From positions 1 to 64,000 of the forward strand of contig NZ_JANZYP010000052.1 in NCBI RefSeq assembly GCF_025506355.1: a stretch of 64,000 nucleotides of DNA, read 5' to 3'. Under the pieces are notes generated by a model. The model worked only from the letters and a program-made list of their open reading frames with translations, made no database searches and was not told the origin of the DNA. The translations under genes and the position numbers were made by a program. Each line of letters begins with the position of its first letter. Within the stretch, counting starts at the first letter, position 1. The stretch comes from Sphaerisporangium corydalis. GTDB taxonomy: Bacteria; Actinomycetota; Actinomycetes; Streptosporangiales; Streptosporangiaceae. This document shows, piece after piece, positions 33,444 through 41,804 of this stretch.

Positions 33444-34541
33444 TCAGCAGATTTTGTGGACCCAGTTGTGGGGGTCGGGGCGGGTGCCGTACTGGATGCC
33501 CATGAGTTCGTCGCGGAAGCGGAGGGTGAGGTCGCCGGGGGTGCCGTCGCCGATGGTCCATTCGCCGTCGACGCCCTTGACCTTGCCCACGGGGGTGATC
33601 ACGGCGGCGGTGCCGCAGGCGAAGACCTCGGTGAGTTCGCCGGACTCGCAGCCCGCCCGCCACTCCTCGATGGAGATCTTGCCCTCCTCGGCGGTGAGGC
33701 CCAGGTCGGCGGCCAGGGTGAGCAGGGAGTCGCGGGTGACGCCGGGCAGCAGCGTCCCGGTCAGGTCGGGGGTGAGCAGGCGGTCGCCGAAGACGAAGAA
33801 CAGGTTCATCCCGCCCATCTCCTCGACGTAGCGGTGTTCGAAGGCGTCCAGCCACACGACCTGGTCACAGCCCTGCTCGACGGCCTGGCGCTGCGCGACG
33901 AACGCGGCGGCGTAGTTGCCCCCGCACTTGGCGAAGCCGGTGCCGCCGGGGGCGGCCCGGGTGTAGTCCTGGGACAGCCAGACCGAGACCGGCTTGACCC
34001 CGCCAGAGAAATATGCCGCGGCGGGTGAGGCGATCACCATGTAGGTGTAGGTCCGGGACGGGTAGTTGACGCCGAGCGCCGGCTGCGTCGCGATCATGAA
34101 CGGGCGCAGGTACAGGCTGTGGCCCTCGGTGGTCGGCACCCATTCGCGGTCGGTCTGGACCAGCAGCTCCAGCGACTCGACGAACGCCTCCTCGGGCAGT
34201 TCCGGCATGGCCATGCGCACGGCGGACCGGTTGAAGCGCGCCGCGTTGGCGTACGGCCGGAAGGTCACGATGGACCCGCCCGCCTGCCGGTAGGCCTTGA
34301 GCCCCTCGAAGAGCTCCTGGGCGTAGTGGAAGACCGAGGTGGCCGGGTCGAGCGTGAGCGGCCCGTACGGCGTGAGGCGGGCGTCGTGCCAGCCCTGCCC
34401 TTCGGTGTAGTCGATCGAGATCATGTGGTCGGTGAAGGTCTGCCCGAACCCCGGGTCCGCCAGTACCCGCTCGCGTTCGGCCGGAGTGCGAGCGGCGTCG
34501 GAAGGCTGCACGTCGAAGCTGAGCCGTGGAGCGGTGGTCAT
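33444..34541 (-). CDS. ilvE: Branched-chain amino acid aminotransferase
   Basis: IlvE, 365 residues, makes leucine, isoleucine and valine from their 2-oxo acids with glutamate as donor. It is a fold type IV PLP enzyme: [15 protein letters not shown] near 71-85, RPFMIAT near 146-152, and the PLP lysine Lys205 in [11 protein letters not shown]. The [16 protein letters not shown] segment near the end is also diagnostic. The length matches the larger mammalian-like BCAT group. ATG 34541 has AGAAGGA upstream. It follows leuB on the same strand, but a 293-base gap suggests its own promoter. Confidence 0.96.
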   Translation of the reverse strand: MTTAPRLSFDVQPSDAARTPAERERVLADPGFGQTFTDHMISIDYTEGQGWHDARLTPYGPLTLDPATSVFHYAQELFEGLKAYRQAGGSIVTFRPYANAARFNRSAVRMAMPELPEEAFVESLELLVQTDREWVPTTEGHSLYLRPFMIATQPALGVNYPSRTYTYMVIASPAAAYFSGGVKPVSVWLSQDYTRAAPGGTGFAKCGGNYAAAFVAQRQAVEQGCDQVVWLDAFEHRYVEEMGGMNLFFVFGDRLLTPDLTGTLLPGVTRDSLLTLAADLGLTAEEGKISIEEWRAGCESGELTEVFACGTAAVITPVGKVKGVDGEWTIGDGTPGDLTLRFRDELMGIQYGTRPDPHNWVHKIC

Positions 34542-34834
34542 GTCGAAGATCCTTCTCTTCTCTGTCGGTCTCGCCTGCATCCATTCTGCGACGGACCGGG
34601 TAACGGGAAACTACTGCATCATCTGGACATACGGGAGTGTGTCGCCGGAGCCCTTGCCGTGCGGCCCGGCGGCTCGATCGGAGCGCGTGCGACGGCGGGG
34701 ACGCGGGCGACGGCGGGGGCACGCGCCCCGGTCAGGGTCTCTGGTGCCCCGGTCAGGGCCCCTCGAACGCGAAAACGCGCACGGCGGCCCGTCAGCGGGG
34801 CCACCATGCGCGTCGGTCGGCGTCGGGAGGCCCC

Positions 34835-35899
34835 TCAGCCGGCTACTCGCGCGGTGATGTCGTCACCGATCTCGAAGGTGGAGCGGGGCACCCAGGCGAC
34901 CTGGCGTTCGAGCAGGTCGTCGGCCACCGCCCGCTCGACCCTGGCCGCGTCGTCCGCGAGGCCGAGGTGGTCGAGCAGCATGGCGACCGAGAGGATCGTG
35001 GCGGTCGGGTCGGCCTTGCCCTGGCCGGCGATGTCGGGGGCGCTGCCGTGCACGGGCTCGAACATGCTGGGCGCCCAGGAGGCCGTGCCCGGGCGCGCGG
35101 GGTTGACGTTGCCGCTGGCGGCCAGCCCGATGCCGCCGGCGATGGCCGCGCCGAGGTCGGTGAGGATGTCGCCGAACAGGTTGTCGGTGACGATCACGTC
35201 GAAGCGCTGCGGCTGGGTCACGAAGAACATCGAGGCGGCGTCGACGTGGCAGTAGTCGGTGGTGACCTCGGGGTACTCGGCGGAGACCCGGTCGACGACG
35301 CGCGCCCACAGGTCGCCCGCGTAGGTCAGCACGTTGGTCTTGTGGACCAGGGTGAGCTTCCTGCGGGGCCGGGTCATCGCCTTGTCGAAGGCGAAGCGCA
35401 CGACGCGCTCGACGCCGAAGGCGGTGTTGACGCTCTCCTGCGTGGCGATCTCCTGCGAGGTGCCGCGGCGCATGACGCCGCCGGCGCCGGCGTACGGGCC
35501 TTCGGTGCCCTCGCGGACGACGATCATGTCGATGTCCTCGGGGCGGGGCCCGGCGAGCGCGGTCTCCACGCCGGGGAACAGCTTGACCGGGCGCAGGTTG
35601 ACGTAGTGGTCGAGCTCGAAGCGGAGCTTCAGCAGGAGCCGGCGCTCCAGCACGCCGGGCGGCACGCTCGGGTCGCCGACGGCGCCCAGCAGGATCGCGT
35701 CGAATCCGCGCAGCTCGGCGAGGGTCTCGTCGGGAAGGACCTCGCCGGTCGCGTGGTAGCGCGCGGCGCCGAGGTCGTACGTGGTGGTCTCCAGCTTGAG
35801 ACCGACCGCGTCGAGGACCTTCAGCCCTTCGGCGACCACTTCACCGCCGATGCCGTCGCCGGGAATGACCGCCAGACGGATGTTGTGAGATTCCCGCAT
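34835..35899 (-). CDS. leuB: 3-isopropylmalate dehydrogenase
   Basis: LeuB, 354 residues, oxidises and decarboxylates 3-isopropylmalate to 2-oxoisocaproate with NAD+, and with CimA present probably also acts on the 3-methylmalate intermediate. Motifs: [10 protein letters not shown] at residues 12-21, the substrate Arg region [20 protein letters not shown], and the metal site [13 protein letters not shown]. The NAD-type loop [20 protein letters not shown] is intact. A TAGGGT -10 box (35906-35911) ends six bases before the ATG, pointing to a leaderless mRNA. Confidence 0.96.
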   Translation of the reverse strand: MRESHNIRLAVIPGDGIGGEVVAEGLKVLDAVGLKLETTTYDLGAARYHATGEVLPDETLAELRGFDAILLGAVGDPSVPPGVLERRLLLKLRFELDHYVNLRPVKLFPGVETALAGPRPEDIDMIVVREGTEGPYAGAGGVMRRGTSQEIATQESVNTAFGVERVVRFAFDKAMTRPRRKLTLVHKTNVLTYAGDLWARVVDRVSAEYPEVTTDYCHVDAASMFFVTQPQRFDVIVTDNLFGDILTDLGAAIAGGIGLAASGNVNPARPGTASWAPSMFEPVHGSAPDIAGQGKADPTATILSVAMLLDHLGLADDAARVERAVADDLLERQVAWVPRSTFEIGDDITARVAG

Positions 35900-35905
35900 G
35901 GTCGT

Positions 35906-35960
35906 ACCCTACCGTCGCGTCTCGTTGGTCGAACACAGCATCTCACATATCGGACGAGAT
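35906..35960 (-). promoter_or_regulatory. Candidate leuB promoter and ATCTC/GAGAT operator
   Basis: Minus strand: TTCGAC (35928-35933), 16-bp spacer, TAGGGT (35906-35911), then six bases to the ATG. Just upstream is ATCTC-n11-GAGAT (35940-35960), reminiscent of the ATCTCGGATAGCGAGA-type palindrome at ndgR. A role for NdgR here is inference from this loose similarity. Confidence 0.4.
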
Positions 35961-35982
35961 CTCACGACGCCGGGGCGGGACG

Positions 35983-37185
35983 TCAGCCCGCCGGGAGCTG
36001 GGCCACCGCGCGCTCGAAGACCAGATCGCGGGCCGTCGTCAGGCCCACGGCCATCGCGCCGAGCAGCACCGCCTCGGTGCCGAGCCCGGAAGCCCTGATC
36101 ATCGGCACCCGCAGCGCCACGAGGTCGCGCAGGCAGTCGGTGACCGGCCCGATCAGCAGGTCGCCCGCCTGGACGCCGATGCCGCCGCCGAGCACGACCA
36201 GCTCGGGGTCGAGCACGGCGATCACTCCGGCCAGGGCGTGCGCGATGTGGTCGGCCTCGGTGGCGAGGACCCGGTCGGCGATGGGGTCCCCGGCGCGTGC
36301 GGCGTCGAAGACGTCCTTGGCGCTGGTCACGCCCCGCATGCCGAGCCGGGTGGCGAGCGCCACCACCCCGTCGGCCGAGGCCACCGACTCCAGCATGCCC
36401 CGCCCCCGGTTGACCAGCGGGTCGCCCTCGCCCACCGGAAGGTAGGAGATCTCCCCGGCGGCCCCTTGGGCGCCCCGGTAGAGCCTGCCGTCGATGACGA
36501 TGCCCATGCCGATGCCCGTGCCGATCCAGACCAGGGCGAAGTGGGCGACGCCCTGGCCGTACCCGTAGGCGCCCTCGCCCAGGGCCGCGAGGTCCACGTC
36601 GTTCTCCACGACGTACGGCGCGCCGGCCGCGACGCCCGCGAGCAGCTCGACCGCCCCCGTGCGCTCCCAGCCGGGCAGGTTCGGGGCGAGCTGGAGTGAG
36701 CTGGTCTCCTTGTCGTGGATGCCCGGTGTGCCGAAGACGGTGAGTGTGATGTCGCCCACACTCGCGCCCGCCTCGTCGGCCAGCTCACGGGTCAGTTCGG
36801 CCAGCGAGGCGACCAGCTCGTCGGGGGTCTCGCCGCCCTTGCGCGGCTCGTCGCGGCGCGCGGCGATGTCGCCGACGAGGTCGGCTAGCGCGAGCCGGAC
36901 GAACTCCCTGCCTATGTCGACGGCGAGCACCCAGCCGGCCTGCGGGCGGATCTCGTACAGCAGGGCCGCGCGCCCGGCATTGCCGGTGCGCAGGCCGATC
37001 GGGCGGACGAGGCGCGCGCGTTCGAGGTCGGCCAGGGCCATGGAGATGGTCGGTTTGGACAGGCCCGTGGCCTGCGCGAGCTCGGGCCTGGAGACCTTCC
37101 CGAGCTTGAAGATCTCCGCGAAGACCGCGCGCTCGTTCATGACCCGCAGCACCGCTGTCGTGCTCGCCGTACCGCCGATACCCAC
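35983..37185 (-). CDS. ROK family transcriptional repressor of the sugar ABC operon
   Basis: A 400-residue ROK regulator (XylR/NagC type). The N-terminal MarR-like winged helix covers about 16-65 (ERAVFAEIFKLGKVSRPELA, then QATGLSKPTISMALADLE). The ROK domain follows with the sugar site ENDVDLAALGEGAYG and GIGMGIVIDGRLYRG. The start is taken as GTG 37185, five bases after GGGGG; the protein then begins VGIGGTASTTAVLRVMNERA, matching ROK N-termini. It is divergent from the sugar ABC importer operon and most likely represses it until sugar binds. Confidence 0.9.
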   Translation of the reverse strand: MGIGGTASTTAVLRVMNERAVFAEIFKLGKVSRPELAQATGLSKPTISMALADLERARLVRPIGLRTGNAGRAALLYEIRPQAGWVLAVDIGREFVRLALADLVGDIAARRDEPRKGGETPDELVASLAELTRELADEAGASVGDITLTVFGTPGIHDKETSSLQLAPNLPGWERTGAVELLAGVAAGAPYVVENDVDLAALGEGAYGYGQGVAHFALVWIGTGIGMGIVIDGRLYRGAQGAAGEISYLPVGEGDPLVNRGRGMLESVASADGVVALATRLGMRGVTSAKDVFDAARAGDPIADRVLATEADHIAHALAGVIAVLDPELVVLGGGIGVQAGDLLIGPVTDCLRDLVALRVPMIRASGLGTEAVLLGAMAVGLTTARDLVFERAVAQLPAG

Positions 37186-37236
37186 CACGTCCCCCAGACT
37201 GGCACACGCTTTACCTCGGCAAGCACGCCGAAGAAC

Positions 37237-37257
37237 TTTGTAAGAGACCTTGCCAAA
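37237..37257. promoter_or_regulatory. Imperfect inverted repeat between ROK repressor and ABC operon
   Basis: TTTG-T-AAG-AGAC-CTT-GC-CAAA spans 37237-37257 in the 139-base divergent gap. The arms TTTG/CAAA and AAG/CTT are symmetric with one extra base on one side. AT-rich, TTTG-containing inverted repeats are typical ROK operators, so this is the best operator candidate. Confidence 0.4.
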
Positions 37258-37324
37258 TTTGTATCGGGAGTTCAGCATGCTGCCAAGTACCTGAAGCACC
37301 ACCACGAACACCCTGAGGGGCAAC

Positions 37325-38422
37325 ATGCGCGCGAAATGGTTCGCGGTTCCGTTTGCGATAGCCGTAGCGGCCACCGGCTGCGGGGGTTCCACCGACGACG
37401 CGGCCACCTCCGGGCCGGCCGCGACCAGCGGCGGCGACAAGGCGCCGACGATCGCCCTGTTCCTGCCGGAGTCCAAGACCACCCGGTACGAGGCGTTCGA
37501 CAAGCCGCTGTTCGAGGCCAAGGTCAAGAGCCTGTGCCCCGACTGCAAGCTGCTGTACTCCAACGCCGACCAGGACGCCGCCAAGCAGCAGCAACAGGTC
37601 GAGGCGGCGCTCACCCAGGGCGCCGACGTGCTGGTGCTCGACGCCGTGGACGCCGCGGCGGTCGCGCCCCTGGTCAACCAGGCCAAGCAGAAGAAGGTCC
37701 CGGTCATCGCCTACGACCGGCTGATCTCCGGCATCTCCTACGACTACTACGTGTCGTTCAACAACGTGCGGGTCGGCGAGATGCAGGGCCAGGCGCTCCT
37801 GGACGCGCTCAACGCCAAGGGCACCACCGACAAGGGCCAGATCGTCATGATCAACGGCGCGACCACCGACCCGAGCTCCGCCGACTACAAGAAGGGCGCC
37901 CACAACGTCCTGGACGGCAAGGTCAAGGTCGGCCGCGAGTTCGACACCCCGGACTGGAGCCCCGACAAGGCCCAGCAGGAGATGGAGCAGGCCATCACCG
38001 CCCTCGGCCGCGACAAGATCGTCGGCGTGCTGTCGGCGAACGACGGCATGGCGGGCGGCGCCATCGCCGCGATGAAGCGGGCCGGCTACGACCCGGCGCT
38101 GCCCATCACCGGGCAGGACGCCGAACTGGCGGCGGTCCAGCGCATCCTCACCGGCGAGCAGTACATGACCATCTACCTGGACATCCGGAGCGAGGCGGAG
38201 AAGTCGGCCGAACTGGCGGTCGCGGTCGGCAAGGGCGAGAAGCCCGCGGCGACGACCACGGTCAACAACGGCACGGCGGACATCCCCTCCTTCCTCCTGG
38301 ACCCGATCGCGGTCACCGCGGACAAGGTGAAGGACACCATCGTGAAGGACGGCTTCTACAAGGCGGCCGACATCTGCAAGGGCGAGACGGCCGCCGCGTG
38401 CGCCAAGGCGGGCATCAGCTAG
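37325..38422 (+). CDS. Sugar ABC transporter substrate-binding lipoprotein (XylF-like)
   Basis: A 365-residue periplasmic-binding-type lipoprotein. The signal peptide ends in the lipobox VAATGC, lipidated Cys at residue 19. The type I fold starts APTIALFLPESKTTRYE and contains the sugar-contact wording YDRLISG, DADQDAAKQ-like NADQDAAKQ, and NDGMAGGAIAAM, closest to D-xylose/ribose-type binding proteins. GAGGGG precedes the ATG. It is the first gene of a four-gene operon with an ATPase, a permease and a ROK kinase, and is controlled by a divergent ROK repressor. Xylose or a related pentose is the likely ligand. Confidence 0.9.
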   Translation: MRAKWFAVPFAIAVAATGCGGSTDDAATSGPAATSGGDKAPTIALFLPESKTTRYEAFDKPLFEAKVKSLCPDCKLLYSNADQDAAKQQQQVEAALTQGADVLVLDAVDAAAVAPLVNQAKQKKVPVIAYDRLISGISYDYYVSFNNVRVGEMQGQALLDALNAKGTTDKGQIVMINGATTDPSSADYKKGAHNVLDGKVKVGREFDTPDWSPDKAQQEMEQAITALGRDKIVGVLSANDGMAGGAIAAMKRAGYDPALPITGQDAELAAVQRILTGEQYMTIYLDIRSEAEKSAELAVAVGKGEKPAATTTVNNGTADIPSFLLDPIAVTADKVKDTIVKDGFYKAADICKGETAAACAKAGIS

Positions 38423-39142
38423 ATGATCCGCGCGAAAGACATCTCCAAGCGGTACGGAGCGGTCCAGGCCCTCGAAGGAGCGAGCCTGGACCTGCCTCCC
38501 GGCGAGGTGGTGGCCCTGGTCGGCGACAACGGGGCAGGCAAGTCCACCCTGGTCAAGGCCATCTCCGGTGTCATCTCACCGGACGAGGGCGAGATCACCA
38601 TGGACGACCGGCCGGTGCGCATCGGCAACCCGCACGACGCGCAGGCGCTCGGCATCTCCACCGTCTACCAGGACCTCGCCCTGTGCGAGAACCTCGACGT
38701 GGTGGCCAACCTGTTCCTCGGGTCCGAGCGGCGGCGCTGGTCGTGGCTGTCGCACATCAGCATGGAACGGGCGACCCGCGACCTGCTCACCCAGCTCGAC
38801 GTGCGCATCCGGGACATCCGGGTGCCGGTCGCCATGCTGTCGGGCGGCCAGCGGCAGTCGGTCGCCATCGCCCGCGCGCTGATCGGCGAGCCTCGGCTCG
38901 TCATCCTGGACGAGCCCACCGCCGCCCTCGGCGTGGAGCAGACGGCGCAGGTCCTCGACCTGATCCGGCGGCTGCGCGACCGGGGGCTCGCGGTCCTGCT
39001 CATCTCCCACAACCTCGCCGACGTCCGTGCCGTGAGCGACCGCGTCGTGGTGCTGCGCCTCGGGCGCAACGCCGGCGAGTTCCGCACGGCCGAGGCCTCG
39101 CAGGAGTCCATCGTGGCCGCCATCACCGGAGCCGCAGCATGA
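38423..39142 (+). CDS. Sugar ABC transporter ATP-binding protein (single-domain XylG-like)
   Basis: A 239-residue ATPase. Walker A is GDNGAGKST (about 34-42), the Q-loop is STVYQDLALCENL, the ABC signature LSGGQRQSVAIARAL, Walker B LVILDEPTAALG and the switch His in LISHNLADV. Only one nucleotide-binding domain is present, whereas E. coli XylG/RbsA have two in tandem; the single-domain form works as a homodimer. The ATG directly follows the TAG stop of the binding protein, and the gene overlaps the permease by four bases (ATGA). Confidence 0.93.
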   Translation: MIRAKDISKRYGAVQALEGASLDLPPGEVVALVGDNGAGKSTLVKAISGVISPDEGEITMDDRPVRIGNPHDAQALGISTVYQDLALCENLDVVANLFLGSERRRWSWLSHISMERATRDLLTQLDVRIRDIRVPVAMLSGGQRQSVAIARALIGEPRLVILDEPTAALGVEQTAQVLDLIRRLRDRGLAVLLISHNLADVRAVSDRVVVLRLGRNAGEFRTAEASQESIVAAITGAAA

Positions 39143-40332
39143 GCGCGACGACCATGAGCCCGGCGCGCAAGCCGCTCAGCCCGAGGCAGGCGCTCGACCG
39201 GGTGCGGCGCGGTGACCTCGGCGCCTGGCCGGTGGTCGGCGGGCTGATCGCCATCGCGATCGTCTTCGGCTCGCTGAACGAGCACTTCCTGTCGCCGGAG
39301 AACCTGACCAACCTGGCCCTGCAGATGGCGGCGACCGGGACGATCTCGCTGGGCATCATCATGGTGCTGCTCCTCGGCGAGATCGACCTGTCGGCCGGCT
39401 CGGTCAGCGGTCTGTGCGCCGTGGTGATGACCATCCTGTCGGTGCGGAACGGCTGGAACCCGGTGCTCGCCATCGTTGTCGCCGTGGTGGCGGGCTCGGC
39501 GGTCGGGCTGCTGCACGGGCTGCTGTTCACCCGGGTCCGGATGCCGTCCTTCGTGGTGACGCTGGCGGGGCTGATCGGCTGGCAGGGCCTGCTGCTGTAC
39601 CTGCTGGGCGAGTCCGGCACCATCAACCTCCCCTTCGACGGATTTATCGCGAAATTGAGTGACACGTGGCTGCCGCCCTGGCAGGCATGGGCGCTCGCCG
39701 CGGCCCTGGTCGCCGTCTACGGGGGGTCGCTGCTGCTCAGCCGCCGCCTCCGCCTGGCCGCCGGCCTGCCGGTGACCCCGGCGTACTGGGCGGCCGTACG
39801 GACCGGCGGCCTCGCGGTCGTGCTCGCGGGCGCGGTCCTGGTGCTCCAGGCCGACCGTGGCGTACCCCTGCTGCTGGTCATCTTCGGCACGCTGGTCGTG
39901 GTCCTTGACCTGGTGCTGCGGCACACCGCCTTCGGCCGCTGGATGTACGCCGTGGGCGGCAACGCCGAGGCCGCGCGGCGGGCGGGCATCAACGTGACCC
40001 GCATCCGCCTGCTCGCCTTCGTCCTGTCCTCCGCCCTCGCGGCGTTCGGCGGCATCCTGGCCGCCAGCCGGCTGGCGGCGGTCAACCAGAGCTCCGGCGG
40101 CAGCGACATCCTGCTGATGGCCATCGCGGCGGCCGTCATCGGCGGCACCTCGCTGTTCGGCGGCCGGGGACGGACGTACGCGGCGCTGCTCGGCATCCTG
40201 GTGATCCAGTCGATCACCAACGGCATGCTGCTGCTGAACGTGGACTCCTCGGTGCGCTACATGGTCACCGCGAGCGTGCTGGCGCTGGCCGTGGCGATCG
40301 ACTCGCTCGCCCGCCGTGGCAGCGCCCAATGA
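39139..40332 (+). CDS. Sugar ABC transporter permease (XylH/RbsC-like)
   Basis: A 397-residue membrane protein with about ten helices of the BPD_transp_2 family. The EAA-like coupling region reads YAVGGNAEAARRAGINVTRIR (about residues 271-291, given here in part), followed by AAVIGGTSLFGGRGRTYAALLGI, which is highly typical for RbsC/XylH. The N-terminal FLSPENLTNLALQMAATGTI and GEIDLSAGSVSG also fit. It overlaps the ATPase stop and its own stop overlaps the ROK kinase start, so the four genes are translated as one unit. Confidence 0.92.
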   Translation: MSATTMSPARKPLSPRQALDRVRRGDLGAWPVVGGLIAIAIVFGSLNEHFLSPENLTNLALQMAATGTISLGIIMVLLLGEIDLSAGSVSGLCAVVMTILSVRNGWNPVLAIVVAVVAGSAVGLLHGLLFTRVRMPSFVVTLAGLIGWQGLLLYLLGESGTINLPFDGFIAKLSDTWLPPWQAWALAAALVAVYGGSLLLSRRLRLAAGLPVTPAYWAAVRTGGLAVVLAGAVLVLQADRGVPLLLVIFGTLVVVLDLVLRHTAFGRWMYAVGGNAEAARRAGINVTRIRLLAFVLSSALAAFGGILAASRLAAVNQSSGGSDILLMAIAAAVIGGTSLFGGRGRTYAALLGILVIQSITNGMLLLNVDSSVRYMVTASVLALAVAIDSLARRGSAQ

Positions 40333-41234
40333 GCCGGCGGTTCGTGCTGGGCATCGACTTCGGCGGCACCAAGGTCGCCCTGGCCACCTCGGCGGCCGAC
40401 AGCGTCGACCGGCCGTTGCGCAAGATGCGGCTGCCGACCCTGGGAAGCGAGGGCGCCCAGCAGGTGCTCCGCAGGTCCCTGGACGCCGCCAGGGAACTGG
40501 CCGACTGGTCAGGAACGCTCCAGGCGGTCGGGGTGTCCACGTTCGGGGTGGTACGCGGGGAGACGGTGCAGCTCGCGCCGACGGTGCCCGGATGGGAGGG
40601 GCTGGAGCTCCCCCGGCTGCTCAGGGAGGAGTTCGGCGAGACGCCGGTCGCGATCGACAACGACGTGAACGCCGCGGCGGCGGCCGAGCTGCGCTGGGGC
40701 GCGCTGCGGGGGGTCCGCACGGGGCTCTACCTGAACCTCGGCACCGGCCTCGCGGCCGCGCTGGTGGTCAACGGGATGGTGGTGCCGGGCGCGCACGGCG
40801 CGGCCGGTGAGATCGGGTACCTGCTCAGCAGGCCCGGCGAACCCGCCTTCGCCGAAGGGCACGCGCCGCTGGAGGAGGTCGTCTCCGGGCACGCGCTCGC
40901 GCACCAGGGGTCGGCCCTGCTGGGCCGGACGGTGAGCGCCGCTTCCCTGTTCGAGCAGGACGGCGACCCGGCCGTGCGTACGCTGCTGGACGGCGCGGTG
41001 GAGGCGCTCGCCATGGCGGTCGCCAACGTGTGCGTGGTCCTCGACCCCGAGCGCGTGGTCATCGGCGGCGGGCTCATGGGCGCCGCGCGGCACATCCTGC
41101 CCGGCCTCACGGCCGAGATCGCGCGCGCGGTCCCGTTCCCGCCGGAGATCACGGCGGCGCGGTTCGTCGACGACGCCCCGCTGTACGGCGCGCTGGCGCT
41201 GGCCATGACCGCGAGGGCCGGCGGACCGGCGTGA
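40329..41234 (+). CDS. ROK family sugar kinase
   Basis: A 301-residue protein. It begins with the ATP-binding phosphate-1 loop LGIDFGGTKVALA, has the catalytic-loop equivalent VAIDNDVNAAAAAE (Asp about 102) and GTGLAAALVVNGMVVPGAHG, so it is likely a kinase. The cysteine-rich zinc motif usual in ROK glucokinases and repressors (CxCGxxGCxE) is replaced by EGHAPLEEVVSGHAL, with the cysteines missing. It overlaps the permease stop (ATGA) and is last in the sugar-import operon, so it probably phosphorylates the imported sugar or acts as an operon-specific sensor. Confidence 0.85.
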   Translation: MSRRFVLGIDFGGTKVALATSAADSVDRPLRKMRLPTLGSEGAQQVLRRSLDAARELADWSGTLQAVGVSTFGVVRGETVQLAPTVPGWEGLELPRLLREEFGETPVAIDNDVNAAAAAELRWGALRGVRTGLYLNLGTGLAAALVVNGMVVPGAHGAAGEIGYLLSRPGEPAFAEGHAPLEEVVSGHALAHQGSALLGRTVSAASLFEQDGDPAVRTLLDGAVEALAMAVANVCVVLDPERVVIGGGLMGAARHILPGLTAEIARAVPFPPEITAARFVDDAPLYGALALAMTARAGGPA

Positions 41235-41261
41235 TCAGCGCGCGGGCCGTCGCCGGCCTGG

Positions 41262-41378
41262 TCAGTCGGTGGGGACGCCGCCGTTGTCGCGGCGGTCCAG
41301 TGCCGTCTGCACGGGGTCGGGCGTCTCGTCCTCGTGACGCTGGTCTTCGGGACGGTTCCAGGGATACATGTCGTACAT
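41262..41378 (-). CDS. 38-residue small protein (MYDMYPWN...)
   Basis: An ATG-initiated frame of 39 codons reads MYDMYPWNRPED at the start, then an acidic middle (HEDETPDP) and ends DNGGVPTD. The aromatic MYxMYPW start and the LDRRDNGG tail look like a conserved micro-protein rather than chance sequence, and the codons keep G/C in third position. No signal or membrane segment. The Shine-Dalgarno is weak. It lies in the gap between the ROK kinase (convergent) and serA (same strand), with a short uORF 180 bases upstream. Function unknown. Confidence 0.5.
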   Translation of the reverse strand: MYDMYPWNRPEDQRHEDETPDPVQTALDRRDNGGVPTD

Positions 41379-41677
41379 GACGGATTCTCGCTTGCCTTGA
41401 GGGCGCACGCGTCACGTGCGCGATGGGGACGGTTGACAGCGGGCCCCGGTCGCCGATGTGGACCGGTGCTCCTGCCCCTGATCCGGATCGCGGATCGGGG
41501 ACGGCTCTCACGGCCGACGGACGCCGCGCACCGCGGCGGGTCGCCGGCCTGCCCTGATCAGGCCCCGCCGCGGCAGGTGAGGAGTGCGACCACCTGACGC
41601 GTCATCGTCCTTCACGTTACCTGCCGGTAGCCTACTTGTCTCGTAGGACGACCTAGTATCTCACTGGCTGAGACGAC
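41379..41677. other. Leader region of the 38-residue protein; contains a uORF and hairpins
   Basis: This stretch between the serA terminator and the small protein start holds no long frame. On the minus strand it contains the uORF at 41558-41605 and, after it, CCGCGGCGGG (within the last uORF codons) that can pair with CCCGCCGCGG about 30 bases on, an attenuator-like layout without a U-run. Confidence 0.45.
41558..41605 (-). CDS. Short uORF (MTRQVVALLTCRGGA)
   Basis: A 15-codon frame, MTRQVVALLTCRGGA and stop, begins four bases after GAAGGA, an excellent ribosome site. It carries Val-Val and Leu-Leu pairs and one Cys. Its last codons (TGC CGC GGC GGG) form one arm of a GC-rich hairpin. It could be a regulatory leader peptide for the downstream 38-residue protein, or just a chance frame; no regulated gene of obvious function follows. 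Confidence 0.35.
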   Translation of the reverse strand: MTRQVVALLTCRGGA

Positions 41678-41710
41678 GAAGGCCCGCCGCCCCGAGGGCG
41701 GCGGGCCTTC
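41678..41710 (-). terminator. serA terminator hairpin
   Basis: GAAGGCCCGCCGCCC pairs perfectly (15 bp) with GGGCGGCGGGCCTTC around the loop CGA. It lies about 95 bases past the serA stop on the minus strand. There is no U-run. Confidence 0.7.
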
Positions 41711-41804
41711 CCGCGTTCGACCGTGTCCAGCCAGTGAGACCGTGCGGCCCGGCCGGTGAGACCTATGGCCCGGCCGGTGAGACCGCGTACGCGCCGTAAG
41801 GGTC

